NCBI RefSeq assembly: GCF_000414115.1
Contig: NZ_AOPZ01000306.1
Span: forward strand, 1 to 40,540
DNA length: 40,540 nucleotides
Source of the DNA: Streptomyces aurantiacus JA 4570
GTDB taxonomy: Bacteria > Actinomycetota > Actinomycetes > Streptomycetales > Streptomycetaceae
Direction: 5' to 3'
In this document: one piece after another, positions 24,446 to 32,761 of the stretch
Numbering within the stretch: the stretch's first letter is position 1
Layout of the letters: each line of letters opens with the position of its first letter
Notes under the pieces: generated by a model
The model's input: the letters and a program-made list of their open reading frames with translations, nothing else
What the model was told of the DNA's origin: nothing
The model's database searches: none
Made by a program: the position numbers and the translations under genes

Positions 24446-25420
24446 TCACGCGAACGCGGCCCGGGCGGCGTGTTCTTGGGTGCGGGCCTCCTCCCTGGTG
24501 GTCCAAGCGGCGCCGCGCCGCAGGGCGTCGAACTCGTGGGTGAGTGACGTCGCGGACGTGGTGCGGGTGTCGGTGCTGATGGTGACCGGGAGCCCGGCGG
24601 CCAGGAGGCGGGTGGCGGGGTGGGCGGCGAGGCCGGGGACGGCGCCGGTCTGCACGTTGCTGGTGGGGCACATCTCCAGGGCGACGCGGTCGGTCCGCAG
24701 GCGGTCGAGGAGCGCGCCGTCGCCGGCGCAGCGGACCCCGTGGCCGATGCGTCGGGCGCCGAGGACATCGATCGCCTCCCACATGCTCGCGGGCCCCGCG
24801 GCCTCCCCGGCGTGCACCGTGCAGGGGAGCCCGGCCGCGTGGGCGAGATCGAACGCGGCACGGTGCGGGCGCCCGCCGTGCAGCCTCTCGTCACCGGCGA
24901 GGTCGAGTCCGACGACCGCCTCGCGATGACGCAGGGCGGTCTCGGCGACGGCGAGGCTCTCGTCCGGGGACTGGTGGCGCAGACAGCACAGCAGGAGTCC
25001 GGTCCGTACGCCGGTGTCCCGCCGCCCCGCGGCCAGGCCCCCGGCGACGGCCCGCACGGCGTCGTCCAGCGTCATGCCGCGGCGGCCGTGCAGTTGCGGG
25101 GCGAAGCGGACCTCGCCGTACACGACACCGTCGGCGCTCCAGTCCTCGACGAGTTCGCGTGCCGCGCGGGTGAGGGCGGCGGGCGTCTGGAGCACCCGCA
25201 AGGGGACGTCGATGTAGGTGAGGAACCGGGTGAGGCTGCCGCAGTCGCGCGGGGCGATCACCAACTCCTCCACGGGCCCGTCCAGGAGGACGCCCTGCTC
25301 GCGAGCGAGGTCGGCGACCGTTCCGGGCCGCACGGAACCGTCCAGGTGACAGTGCAGTTCGTACCGCGGCACAGGAGCGCGGGAGGGAATGAGGGCGGGG
25401 GTCGGCTCGCTGGAGTTCAT
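24446..25420 (-). CDS. Adenosine deaminase family protein
   Basis: A 324-aa metal-dependent amidohydrolase expected to deaminate adenosine or a related aminopurine nucleoside. The zinc-binding HCH pair (ELHCHLDGS, His23 and His25), the HAGEA motif with the catalytic Glu, RIGHGVR and the C-terminal STDTRTTSATSLTHEF are present in the right order. The last has a single Asp followed by Thr rather than DD, as in several bacterial members. The ATG overlaps the nucleoside hydrolase stop by 4 bp (ATGA), so both are one operon. Substrates such as aminodeoxyfutalosine cannot be excluded, but the context argues for purine salvage. Confidence 0.9.
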   Translation of the reverse strand: MNSSEPTPALIPSRAPVPRYELHCHLDGSVRPGTVADLAREQGVLLDGPVEELVIAPRDCGSLTRFLTYIDVPLRVLQTPAALTRAARELVEDWSADGVVYGEVRFAPQLHGRRGMTLDDAVRAVAGGLAAGRRDTGVRTGLLLCCLRHQSPDESLAVAETALRHREAVVGLDLAGDERLHGGRPHRAAFDLAHAAGLPCTVHAGEAAGPASMWEAIDVLGARRIGHGVRCAGDGALLDRLRTDRVALEMCPTSNVQTGAVPGLAAHPATRLLAAGLPVTISTDTRTTSATSLTHEFDALRRGAAWTTREEARTQEHAARAAFA

Positions 25421-26451
25421 CGGCGGCTTCCCGGTGAGGGGGCGGCAGGCGCGGCGGACAGCGGAGCGAGGCCGAAACCTCGGCGCGCGCCCGGCGGCAC
25501 CGAGGCCGGAATCCGGCGAGCCAGCGCGTCGAACAGAAGCCCCTTGAACCCGACTTCGTCCACGCGCCGCACCAGGGTCAGGTTGGGCGCGGGCGCGGTC
25601 CTGCGACGGTCGATGATCATCTGTCCCCGGGTCTCGTCGCCCACGGCGATGTCCACGTACGCCTGTTCCCGCTCCGTGATCAGTTCGGGCCGCAGGGCGA
25701 CGGCCATGGCGACGGGGTCGGGCAGGTCGTATCCGGCCAGGCCGGTGACGTCGCGGGCCCAGTCGGCCACGGTGCGGTTGACGCGATGGGCGAAGGTCGC
25801 CATGGGAGTGCCGAGGCGCTCCAGGCGCCGCTGGTCCTCCGGGGTCATGACGGCGTCCTTGCGGGAGACGTCCCAGCCGATCCAGGTCACCTTGTCGGGC
25901 GTGGCGGCCCGGGTGACGATCCGCGCGGCCTCGGGATCGGCCCACACGTTGAACTCGGCCGTGGGCGAGACGTTCCCTCGCGTGTCGGCCGCGCCTGCCA
26001 TGCAGTAGACGTGCCGGTAGCGGGTGAACAGCAGCGGATCACGCGTCAGCGCAGCGGCGATGTTGGTGAGCGGGGCGAGCGTGACGAGTGTCAGCTCGCC
26101 GGGGTGGTCGCGGGGCAGGCCGAGCAGGACGTCGACCGCGTGCGGCGGCTCCGGGGCGCGCGCCGGTTCGGGCAGACCGATGTCCCCCATCCCGTCCTCA
26201 CCGTGCACATGCTGCGCACTGGACAGGCTCCGCACCAGCGGGCGTGCGCAGCCCGGATACACGGGTATGTCGGCGCGCCCCGCGGTCTCCAGGGAGATGA
26301 GGGCGTTGCGGGTGCCGGTGGCGAGCGGAACGTTCCCGGCCGCGGTGGTGACGGCCCGGACATCGCCGAGTCCGCCGGCGGCCGCCAGCAGCAGCGCGAC
26401 CGCGTCGTCGGATCCGGTGTCGGTGTCGATGACCAGCGGAAGAGCAGGCAC
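25417..26451 (-). CDS. Nucleoside hydrolase (IunH/RihC family)
   Basis: A 344-aa enzyme that splits the N-glycosidic bond of ribonucleosides, giving base and ribose. The calcium-binding DTDTGSDDA motif is at residues 9-17; TLAPLTNIAAAL and EFNVWADPEAA are also canonical. The start is a GTG at 26451 with GAAGGGAACAC upstream. It is the first gene of a two-gene operon with the deaminase-family gene and is divergent from a LacI regulator, with a perfect palindrome in the 97-bp gap. Ligand-inducible nucleoside catabolism is the natural reading. Confidence 0.93.
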   Translation of the reverse strand: MPALPLVIDTDTGSDDAVALLLAAAGGLGDVRAVTTAAGNVPLATGTRNALISLETAGRADIPVYPGCARPLVRSLSSAQHVHGEDGMGDIGLPEPARAPEPPHAVDVLLGLPRDHPGELTLVTLAPLTNIAAALTRDPLLFTRYRHVYCMAGAADTRGNVSPTAEFNVWADPEAARIVTRAATPDKVTWIGWDVSRKDAVMTPEDQRRLERLGTPMATFAHRVNRTVADWARDVTGLAGYDLPDPVAMAVALRPELITEREQAYVDIAVGDETRGQMIIDRRRTAPAPNLTLVRRVDEVGFKGLLFDALARRIPASVPPGARRGFGLAPLSAAPAAPSPGSRR

Positions 26452-26516
26452 GGACCGTGTTCCCTTCGTCCGAGGTGTACGAGACGGCGTACGAGGTGCG
26501 CCGCCCGGCCCCCATG

Positions 26517-26530
26517 TCTAAACGTTTAGA
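26517..26530. promoter_or_regulatory. LacI-type operator between the nucleoside operon and its regulator
   Basis: TCTAAACGTTTAGA is a perfect 14-bp palindrome with the central CG typical of LacI/PurR operators. It lies 18 bp before the LacI start codon and 65 bp before the nucleoside hydrolase start, so one dimer could control both. Confidence 0.85.
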
Positions 26531-26548
26531 TGCCAGAATGCAAGGATC

Positions 26549-27559
26549 ATGACGAAGCGAGCAGCCAGAGCGGCCACCCTGACCGACGTGGCCCGCAGGG
26601 CCGGGGCCTCGACAGCGGTGGTCAGTTACGTGATGAACAACGGCCCCCGCCCGGTCGCCGCCGCGACCCGCGAGCGGGAGCGGGTGCTCGCCGCGGCGGC
26701 CGAGCTCAACTACCGCCCCAACCGCGTCGCCCGCGCCCTGCGTTCACGCACCACCGGTGTCGTCGGGCTCGTCCTCGCCGACGCGTCCAATCCCTACTTC
26801 GGTGCCCTGGCCCGGCACATCGAGCGAGCCCTCGGTGCGCGCGACAAACTCACGCTGACGGGCAACGCCGACTACTCGGCGGACCGCCAACAGGACCTCG
26901 TGGAACGCTTCCTCGCCGCTCAGGTCGACGGCCTCGTGATCGTCTCCGCGGACGGCGGCGCCGACGTGGCCGCCGAGGCCGAGGCGGCCGGCGTCCCCGC
27001 CGTCTACGTACACAACCGGCCCGCGTCCGGCCACTCCCCCGTGGTGAGCGCCGACAACGACGCCGCCGTGCACACGGCGGTGACCCACCTGCGCTCCCAC
27101 GGCCACGACCGCGTCGCCTTCCTCGCCGGCCCCCACGACGCGGGCCCCGTCGGCCACCGCCGCGCGGCCTGGGAGTCCGCCGTCGGCCGCACCGACGACA
27201 CGCTCCTGCGCTGCGCCTACGCGCGGGCCGCCGCGGCCGCACTGACCCGGGACCTCGTCGCCCGCGGCGCCATGCCCCCGGCACTGATCACCGCCACCGA
27301 CGAACAGGCCATCGGGGTGCTCGCGGGCGCCTCGGCCGCCGGACTGTCCGTACCCGGCGGGCTCGCCGTCGTCAGCCTCGACGGGACCCCCGACAGCGCC
27401 CACACCGCCCCCGCCCTGACCGTCGCAGAACAGCCCCTGCGGGCCATGGCGCGACGCGCCGTCGGCGTGCTGCTCGACGGTGCCGACAGCGCCTCCGCCG
27501 AGGCCGTGCCGCCCGCGTCCCTGATCGTGCGGCGCAGTTGCGGGTGCGGGAGCGGTTGA
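26549..27559 (+). CDS. LacI-family transcriptional regulator of nucleoside catabolism
   Basis: A 336-aa repressor. The N-terminal HTH (TLTDVARRAGASTAVVSYVM) and hinge (YRPNRVARALRSRTT) are standard; the rest is a periplasmic-binding-protein-like sensor (GVVGLVLADASNPYFGALAR, HLRSHGHDRVAFLAGP). AAGGATC precedes the ATG. It is divergent from the nucleoside hydrolase operon and is likely to sense a nucleoside or ribose derivative (inference from position). A 6-bp duplication (GAGCGG) adds an extra ER in the HTH-hinge segment (RERERVLAAAAE), which relatives usually lack. Confidence 0.93.
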   Translation: MTKRAARAATLTDVARRAGASTAVVSYVMNNGPRPVAAATRERERVLAAAAELNYRPNRVARALRSRTTGVVGLVLADASNPYFGALARHIERALGARDKLTLTGNADYSADRQQDLVERFLAAQVDGLVIVSADGGADVAAEAEAAGVPAVYVHNRPASGHSPVVSADNDAAVHTAVTHLRSHGHDRVAFLAGPHDAGPVGHRRAAWESAVGRTDDTLLRCAYARAAAAALTRDLVARGAMPPALITATDEQAIGVLAGASAAGLSVPGGLAVVSLDGTPDSAHTAPALTVAEQPLRAMARRAVGVLLDGADSASAEAVPPASLIVRRSCGCGSG

Positions 27560-27826
27560 GAACGGGCCTTCCGGACAGTCACTAGGGCGTGTCCGATGGT
27601 TCGGATGAGGGGCCGGTTGGCTCTCGACGCGCGGCGGATTGGCCCGCTCGGGTCCCGCAGAGCGGGATCGGGTGGGCAAGTCCGCTGATCGTCTCGGCGA
27701 GGTCCGGCCGAAAGCAGATGGTGCGCTTTTCGGACGTTTTGGGTCATTGCCTGCGGGACATCGTTGTGGGCGGGCAGGGTGGACGCAGTTCTCCAGACCC
27801 CTGGAAGACATCGTGGAGGAGGCGCC

Positions 27827-28252
27827 ATGACAGCCGTTTTCACCGCCACGTTGATCGCCCGCCACAGTGACAAGGCCGTGTCCGTCGACGGTGAGAAGAA
27901 GACCGACGGCGCCGCGATCATCCAGTGGGCATACGCGGACCGCGATCACCAGAAGTGGAACCTGGAGGCGACCACCGGCGGCTACTACATCGTCCGCGCC
28001 GTCCACAGCGGCAAGCCGATGTCGGTCGACAGCGAGAAGATCGACAACGGCACCCCGGTCATCCAGTGGCCCCTGGGGAACAGGCCGAACCAGGAGTGGA
28101 AGCTCGTCCAGAAGGACGACGGCTACTTCGCCCTGGAGGCCCGGCACAGCGGCAAGGTCCTCTCCATCCTCAGCGAGGACAGGACGGACGGCGGCAAGCT
28201 CGTCCAGTGGACCGACGAGAACAAGCACCACCAGCAGTTCCGCCTCGGCTGA
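27827..28252 (+). CDS. RICIN-type beta-trefoil protein without signal peptide
   Basis: A 141-aa protein made only of three beta-trefoil repeats of about 45 residues. Each ends in a QxW-like block: IIQWAYADRDHQKWNLE, VIQWPLGNRPNQEWKLV and LVQWTDENKHHQQFRLG (the last with F for W). GTGGAGGAGG gives a strong ribosome binding site. There is no signal peptide or catalytic domain, so it is a small intracellular or non-classically released lectin-like protein. Sugar binding is a family-based expectation. Upstream (27560-27826) no other gene is visible; remnants follow downstream. Confidence 0.82.
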   Translation: MTAVFTATLIARHSDKAVSVDGEKKTDGAAIIQWAYADRDHQKWNLEATTGGYYIVRAVHSGKPMSVDSEKIDNGTPVIQWPLGNRPNQEWKLVQKDDGYFALEARHSGKVLSILSEDRTDGGKLVQWTDENKHHQQFRLG

Positions 28253-28353
28253 GGAAGTGCTTGAGGGCGTCGACGCATCGCTCGACTTCTCCCTGCAGGC
28301 GTACGGCTTCCGGGCGATGCCACACCGGGCGCCGACACGCTCCAGGCGTGGCC

Positions 28354-28391
28354 GTGGGCGAGGGCGCTGGGCGTGGGCGAGGGCGCTGGGC
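28354..28391. repeat. 19-bp tandem duplication in the remnant region
   Basis: GTGGGCGAGGGCGCTGGGC occurs twice in direct succession (28354-28372 and 28373-28391). The unit is not a multiple of three. It sits at the decayed 3' part of the SDR remnant. Confidence 0.9.
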
Positions 28392-28561
28392 GTGCGGCAG
28401 CCGACGATGGCCGGTGCCTCCTGGACGAGCGCGTCGTCGGTGAGCGCCTCCACCATGAACAGCGCGAAGTCCACCCGGCGCGTCCGGTTGCCGGCCAGCA
28501 CCGGGTCGCCCACGTGTCGGCTGCACACGGGCAGGCCCTGCCGCGCACCACGGTCCACCGG
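28382..28561 (-). pseudogene. C-terminal remnant of an NAD(P)-binding (atypical SDR) protein
   Basis: The minus-strand frame reads GNRTRRVDFALFMVEALTDD followed by ALVQEAPAIVG, which matches the end of NAD(P)H-binding atypical SDR proteins (compare the usual ISRADVADFMLRAL...APAI pattern). No nucleotide-binding glycine motif or start is present. Downstream on that strand the sequence becomes Ala/Arg-rich through a 19-bp duplication. It is interpreted as a decayed gene; family assignment is moderately sure. Confidence 0.5.
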
Positions 28562-28565
28562 GGAG

Positions 28566-28790
28566 GTGAGCCTGCCGTTCAGCGACTCGGCGGGGCTGGA
28601 CGAGGTCGCGGGCGCCATCCTGCGGGAGATGCCCGCCGACGCCTACCCCCATCTCACCGAACTCGCCACGGAGCACGTCCTCAAGCCGGGCTACGCCTAC
28701 GCCGACGAGTTCACCTTCGGCATCTCCCTCATCCTCGACGCCCTGCACCCGGACGAGGACGAGACCGAGGGCGCCGAGGGCGTTTCCTAG
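28566..28790 (+). pseudogene. C-terminal remnant of a TetR-family regulator
   Basis: About 74 codons in the plus frame (LDEVAGAILREMPADAYPHL, ELATEHVLKPGYAYADEFTF, GISLILDALHP) match the C-terminal end of TetR regulators, where a phrase like FEFGLDLILDGL is usual. No HTH is encoded upstream; the frame instead joins the SDR remnant. The stop shares the palindrome CCTAGG with the stop of the PPOX gene on the other strand. SDR and TetR genes are often divergent neighbours, so both pieces may come from one lost locus. Confidence 0.6.
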
Positions 28791-29266
28791 GGGCTGTCCG
28801 ACGGGTCGGAGTGCCGGACCAGCCAGTCGCCGTCGCGCATCAGCTCGCGGCCGCGCAGTTCGTTCTCCTCCCGCCACGCCTGGACGCGACGCGGAGTGAT
28901 GCGGAACCAGCGGTAGGGCGTGGCCGGTACGCGCGGGTCGAAGCCGGTGCGCGCGGCGAACCTCTCGGCCCGCTGCCGCGGCAGCGCGTCGATCTCGAAG
29001 ACCTCGACCTCGCCGTCGATCATGGACACGTCGCGGGTGGAGCCGAGCCCGAGTCGGGCGGTCCCCGTCGCGGCCAGGTTCCTGCCGGTCGGGCTGTCCG
29101 CCGGGGTGGCCAACAGGAGCGTCTCGCCGTCCCAGTCGAAGGACAGCGGCACCAGGTACGGCGCGCCGTCCGGCGAGGCGGTGGCCACCCAGACGTCGAC
29201 GTCGTGGGTGAGCCGGTGCTCGGTGTCGCGGCGGCGCCGGGCACGGGGGCGGGGTGCGGTCTTCAT
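28787..29266 (-). CDS. Pyridoxamine 5'-phosphate oxidase family protein (flavin- or F420-binding split barrel)
   Basis: A 159-aa split-barrel protein of the PPOX class, which binds FMN or F420; the reaction is unknown. The DVDVWVATASPDGAPYLVPL start of the barrel and RNLAATGTARLGLG strand are typical, as is the FRITPRRVQAWRE end. GGAGG precedes the ATG at 29266. It is divergent from the large LuxR-STAND regulator, with a 155-bp gap holding one copy of a 73-bp element that recurs upstream of the DUF1801 gene. The regulator is therefore a likely controller (inference). Confidence 0.88.
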   Translation of the reverse strand: MKTAPRPRARRRRDTEHRLTHDVDVWVATASPDGAPYLVPLSFDWDGETLLLATPADSPTGRNLAATGTARLGLGSTRDVSMIDGEVEVFEIDALPRQRAERFAARTGFDPRVPATPYRWFRITPRRVQAWREENELRGRELMRDGDWLVRHSDPSDSP

Positions 29267-29338
29267 CGGTCCTCCGGTATGCAGTGGTGCTCGCGTATGC
29301 AGCGGCCCTCCAGCGGGCCGAACGCCCTTGTCGGGCTT

Positions 29339-29411
29339 GATCGCTGTGGTCCGAGCCTCTCCCGGCGGGGGTGCGGGCCGCCTCCGTGCTGACCACGGAA
29401 GCCGCCACGGA
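29339..29411. repeat. 73-bp repeated element, copy A
   Basis: This segment aligns without gaps to 32762-32834 with 64 of 73 positions identical. It lies between the divergent PPOX and LuxR-STAND genes, 73 bp before the PPOX start and 11 bp before the regulator's GTG. It contains a 17-bp dyad that is identical in both copies. Confidence 0.92.
29383..29399. promoter_or_regulatory. Dyad TCCGTG-N5-CACGGA (copy A), operator candidate
   Basis: Perfect 6-bp arms around CTGAC. The same 17 bases recur at 32806-32822. Within the 73-bp element this is part of the longest identical run, as expected of a protein-binding site. Confidence 0.65.
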
Positions 29412-29421
29412 TAATGAGGCG

Positions 29422-32223
29422 GTGTCGACACCAGTGATCTCGGCTCGGGAAGCCGAAGTGCTCGCGCTGCTCGGGGAGCACCTCAGCAACGCGGAAATCG
29501 CCGCGCGCTTGTTCATCTCCGTACGCACCGTCGAGTCGCACGTCTCCTCGCTGCTGCGCAAGCTGGAGGTGCCGGACCGGCGGGCGCTGTCCCGGCACGC
29601 GGCCGAACGCGCACCCGCGGAACAGGCGCGCCCGGCCCCGGCCCTGCCGGCACCGCTGACCTCGTTCATCGGCCGGGCGCGGGAGCGCGGCGAGCTGGCC
29701 GAGGCGGTGCGGGCCCACCGGCTGGTGGCCGCCGTCGGCCCGGGCGGAGTGGGCAAGACGCGGCTCGCGCTGGCCGTGGCGGCGGACGTGGCCGCCGAGT
29801 TCGCCGACGGGGTGTGGTTCATCGACCTGGTCTCGGTCACGGACCCCGAGCGCGTGGGGGCGGCGGTCGCGGCGGCCGCCGGCGTGGGCGAGCAGCCCGG
29901 GCTCGGCATCGACGACGCCCTGCTCGCCGCGCTGGCGGACCGTCAGGCACTGCTGGTGCTCGACAACTGCGAGCAGGTGCGCGACGGGGTGGCTCCGTTC
30001 CTCGAACGGCTCCTGACGTCCTGTCCACGCGTGCGGGTGCTCGCGACGAGCCGGGCCCGGCTGATGGTGCCGTTCGAACGGATCTTCCCGGTCCCGCCGC
30101 TGTCGCGGGCCGGCGGCGACGAGTCGGAGGCGGTGGCCCTGTTCATGGACCGGGCGGCGGCGGTCGGCTGGCCCCCGGGCCCGGCGGTGAGCGAGGGGGT
30201 CGTGTCCATCTGCGAGCGGCTCGACGGCATGGCGCTGGCGATCGAGCTGGCGGCGGCGCGGTGGTCCACGCTCGGGCTCGACGGCCTCGCGGACGGCCTC
30301 GCCGATCAGCTGCGGATCCTCACCGGCGGCGCCCGCGCCGACGACCGGCACCGGTCGGTGCGGGCCGTGCTCGACTGGAGCCACGACCTGCTGGAGCCGC
30401 GGGATCAGGCGCTGCTGCACCGGGTGGCGGTGTTCGTCGCGCCGTTCACCGCGGCGGCGGCCGCCGAGGTCGCCGGGTTCGCGCCGCTGGATCCGGGCGC
30501 GGTCGCCGACGGGCTCGGCAGACTCGCCGAACAGAGCCTGCTCACCGTGGTTCCGTCCGCGTCCGGCACCCGGTACCAGGCGTTGGAGACCATCCGGCAG
30601 TACGGGACGGAACGGCTCGCCGACGCCCGTGAACCGGACACTGTCCGCTCCCGCCACCTGGACTGGTGCCTGGCCGGCGCGACCGCACTCGGGGACGCCT
30701 CGGGCGCGGACTGGCGCGCCCGGTTCGACGCCCTGGCGGACGACCTCCGGGCGGCGCTCACCTGGGCGGCCGACCAGCCGCGCCGGCGCGCGGACGCCCA
30801 CCGTCTCGCCTTGTCCCTGGCCGAGTTGGCGTTCACCCGCAATCTGCTCGGCGAGGCACAGGAGCGGTACGAGCAAGCCGCCCGGCTCGCCGACGACGCC
30901 ACCGGTGCCGTGGCACTGCGGCACGCCGCCGCGGTGGCCGGGTGCCGCAGGCTCGGTGACGACATGTTCCGCCTGCACCGTGCCGCGGCGGACGCCGCCC
31001 GGCGGGCCGGGGACGGCGTCGGCGCGGGCCGCGATCTGGCGGCCGCCGCCACCGTCGCGTACCGCTTCTCCACGTCGTTCACGCGGATGCCTCCCGTGGA
31101 CGAGGTGACCGCCATGGTCGCGGAGGCGCGCGAGCTGTCCGGCGGTGCCCCGGCCGCCGAGGCGGATGTGGCGCTGGCGGAGGCGGCGGTGCTCGCGGAC
31201 GCGTTCGGCGCGATCCAAGGGGACCTGGACCACACCGCCGACACCGCGCGGGAGACGGTCGGGCGCGCCGAGCACGCGGTCGCTCTCGCCCGCCGCGCGG
31301 GCGACCCGGTGGCGGAGTCCGCCGCCCTCGACGCGCTCTCCGGCGCCCAGAGTTGGGCCGGTGAGTCCTTCGCCACCGCGGCGGCGGCCCGGCGCCGGAT
31401 AGACATCCTGGCTTCCGCGCCGCCCACCCCCGCCAGTACGCACGAACTGATGGACGCCCTCGCCATGGCCGCCGGAACCACGGTGGGCGTGGGGGAACTG
31501 CCGGAGGCCCGCCAGTGGGGCAGGCGGCTCGCCGACCACCCGCTGCTCGCCGAGGCGGGCCATCACGCCACGGCCTGGCTCCTGGTCGCGGACGCGTTCG
31601 CCGGGCATGCCGACGACGTACGCACCCGCAGCGTGCGGTTCCTCGACGCGTGGGAGCAGAGCGGCCGCCAGCAGTCGCTGTCCCTCGGCGCGGCGGCCGC
31701 GTCCGTCGCCATGATCCACGGCCTGCGCGGCGACCACGACGCCCGGGCCGCCTGGCTCGCGATCGTCGACCGGGCGGACACGGCGGCGGAACACCGGCTC
31801 GGCTACGGCGCGGTCTTCGACGCGACGGTCCTGCTCCACCGCGGCGACGCGGAGGCGGCCCTGGAGCGCCTCGCGCCGGAGCCGGATCAGGTGTGGAAGT
31901 GGGTGTGCTGGATCTGGCTGCACTGGTACGTGGCGCTGCGGGCGGAGGCGGCGGTGCTCGCCGGGCACCCGGACGCCCGGGACCGGATCGACGCCGCCCG
32001 GACCGTGGTCGTCGGCAACCCGGTCGCCACCGCCCAGGTGGACCGCGCGGAGGCCCTGCTCGACGGCGATCTGCCGCGGCAACTCGCCGCCGCGGCGGCG
32101 TTCGACGCGGCCGGCTGCCCCTACCAGTCGGCGCGCACCCTGCTGCTCGCCGGGGGCGAGCACGCCGCCGCGGGTGCGGCCGCGCTCGCCGAACTCGGCC
32201 TCGCTCCGGCGGCCGTCCGGTAG
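29422..32223 (+). CDS. Large regulator: N-terminal LuxR HTH, STAND/NB-ARC-like ATPase, TPR-like helices
   Basis: About 933 aa. The GTG at 29422 follows ATGAGGC and directly opens the LuxR helix-turn-helix (ISAREAEVLALLGEHLSNAE, IAARLFISVRTVESHV, LLRKLEVPDRR). This is unusual because LAL-type proteins carry it at the C-terminus. Next comes a STAND ATPase: FIGRARERGEL, Walker A VGPGGVGKTRLA, Walker B LLVLDNCEQV, RVLATSRARL and an RSVRAVLDWSHDLL winged-helix part. The final 450 residues are Ala-rich helical repeats likely to sense a ligand or partner. It is flanked by two minus-strand genes that share its upstream element. Signal and targets are unknown. Confidence 0.88.
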   Translation: MSTPVISAREAEVLALLGEHLSNAEIAARLFISVRTVESHVSSLLRKLEVPDRRALSRHAAERAPAEQARPAPALPAPLTSFIGRARERGELAEAVRAHRLVAAVGPGGVGKTRLALAVAADVAAEFADGVWFIDLVSVTDPERVGAAVAAAAGVGEQPGLGIDDALLAALADRQALLVLDNCEQVRDGVAPFLERLLTSCPRVRVLATSRARLMVPFERIFPVPPLSRAGGDESEAVALFMDRAAAVGWPPGPAVSEGVVSICERLDGMALAIELAAARWSTLGLDGLADGLADQLRILTGGARADDRHRSVRAVLDWSHDLLEPRDQALLHRVAVFVAPFTAAAAAEVAGFAPLDPGAVADGLGRLAEQSLLTVVPSASGTRYQALETIRQYGTERLADAREPDTVRSRHLDWCLAGATALGDASGADWRARFDALADDLRAALTWAADQPRRRADAHRLALSLAELAFTRNLLGEAQERYEQAARLADDATGAVALRHAAAVAGCRRLGDDMFRLHRAAADAARRAGDGVGAGRDLAAAATVAYRFSTSFTRMPPVDEVTAMVAEARELSGGAPAAEADVALAEAAVLADAFGAIQGDLDHTADTARETVGRAEHAVALARRAGDPVAESAALDALSGAQSWAGESFATAAAARRRIDILASAPPTPASTHELMDALAMAAGTTVGVGELPEARQWGRRLADHPLLAEAGHHATAWLLVADAFAGHADDVRTRSVRFLDAWEQSGRQQSLSLGAAAASVAMIHGLRGDHDARAAWLAIVDRADTAAEHRLGYGAVFDATVLLHRGDAEAALERLAPEPDQVWKWVCWIWLHWYVALRAEAAVLAGHPDARDRIDAARTVVVGNPVATAQVDRAEALLDGDLPRQLAAAAAFDAAGCPYQSARTLLLAGGEHAAAGAAALAELGLAPAAVR

Positions 32224-32255
32224 CCCGCTCCGGGTGCACGCCCTCGGACGGGCTC

Positions 32256-32708
32256 TCAGCTCACCGCCTGCTTCACCAGCGCGGCGATCCGCTCCTCCGC
32301 CTCGGGCGTCACCTCGGTCAGCGCGAACCCGGCCGCCCACATCGTGCCCTCGTCCAGCTTCGCCTGGTCGCTGAACCCCAGCGTCGCGTACCGCGCCTTG
32401 AACTTCGCCGCGCTCTGGAAGAAGCAGAGGACCTTGCCGTCCAGCGCGTAGGCGGGCATCCCGTACCAGAGCTTCGGGGCGAGGGCCGGGGCGGCGGCCG
32501 TGACGACGGCGTGGACGCGCTCGGCCATGGCCCGGTCCGCGTCCTGCATCTCGGCGATCTTCGCGAGTACGTCCCGCTCCGCCTCCGCCGCCTTGTCCGC
32601 CCGCGATCCGGCGCGCCCTGCCTTCTTCTGCTCCCGGGCGTGGTCCTTCATCGCGGCCCGCTCGTCCGCCGTGAAACCCTCGTACTTGCTGCTGTCCGTG
32701 CTGCTCAT
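32256..32708 (-). CDS. DUF1801 / YdhG-like protein
   Basis: A 150-aa protein, start at 32708 with GGGAGT upstream. The N-terminal 60 residues are charged and helical (ADERAAMKDHAREQKKAGRA). The DUF1801 fold follows (PKLWYGMPAYALDGKVLCFF, KARYATLGFS, EGTMWAAGFAL). The family includes the Bacillus frataxin-like Fra/YdhG proteins implicated in iron handling, but the role here is unproven. Its 3' end converges on the LuxR-STAND gene (32 bp apart). Its upstream region contains copy B of the 73-bp element, so it probably belongs to the same small regulon as the PPOX gene. Confidence 0.87.
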   Translation of the reverse strand: MSSTDSSKYEGFTADERAAMKDHAREQKKAGRAGSRADKAAEAERDVLAKIAEMQDADRAMAERVHAVVTAAAPALAPKLWYGMPAYALDGKVLCFFQSAAKFKARYATLGFSDQAKLDEGTMWAAGFALTEVTPEAEERIAALVKQAVS

Positions 32709-32761
32709 GGTGACTCCCGTAGCCGTGGGTCGCGATCGCCCCGGTGTGTTCTGCCGGTCCC

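Noticed and set aside
26744..28618. A 624-codon minus-strand frame over LacI and RICIN genes
   Set aside because: Only its first 80 codons (the SDR remnant) resemble a protein family; the rest is antisense.
29263..32340. A 1025-codon minus-strand frame opposite the LuxR-STAND gene
   Set aside because: Composition is Gly/Arg/Val repeat-like, with no domain; it mirrors the real plus-strand gene.
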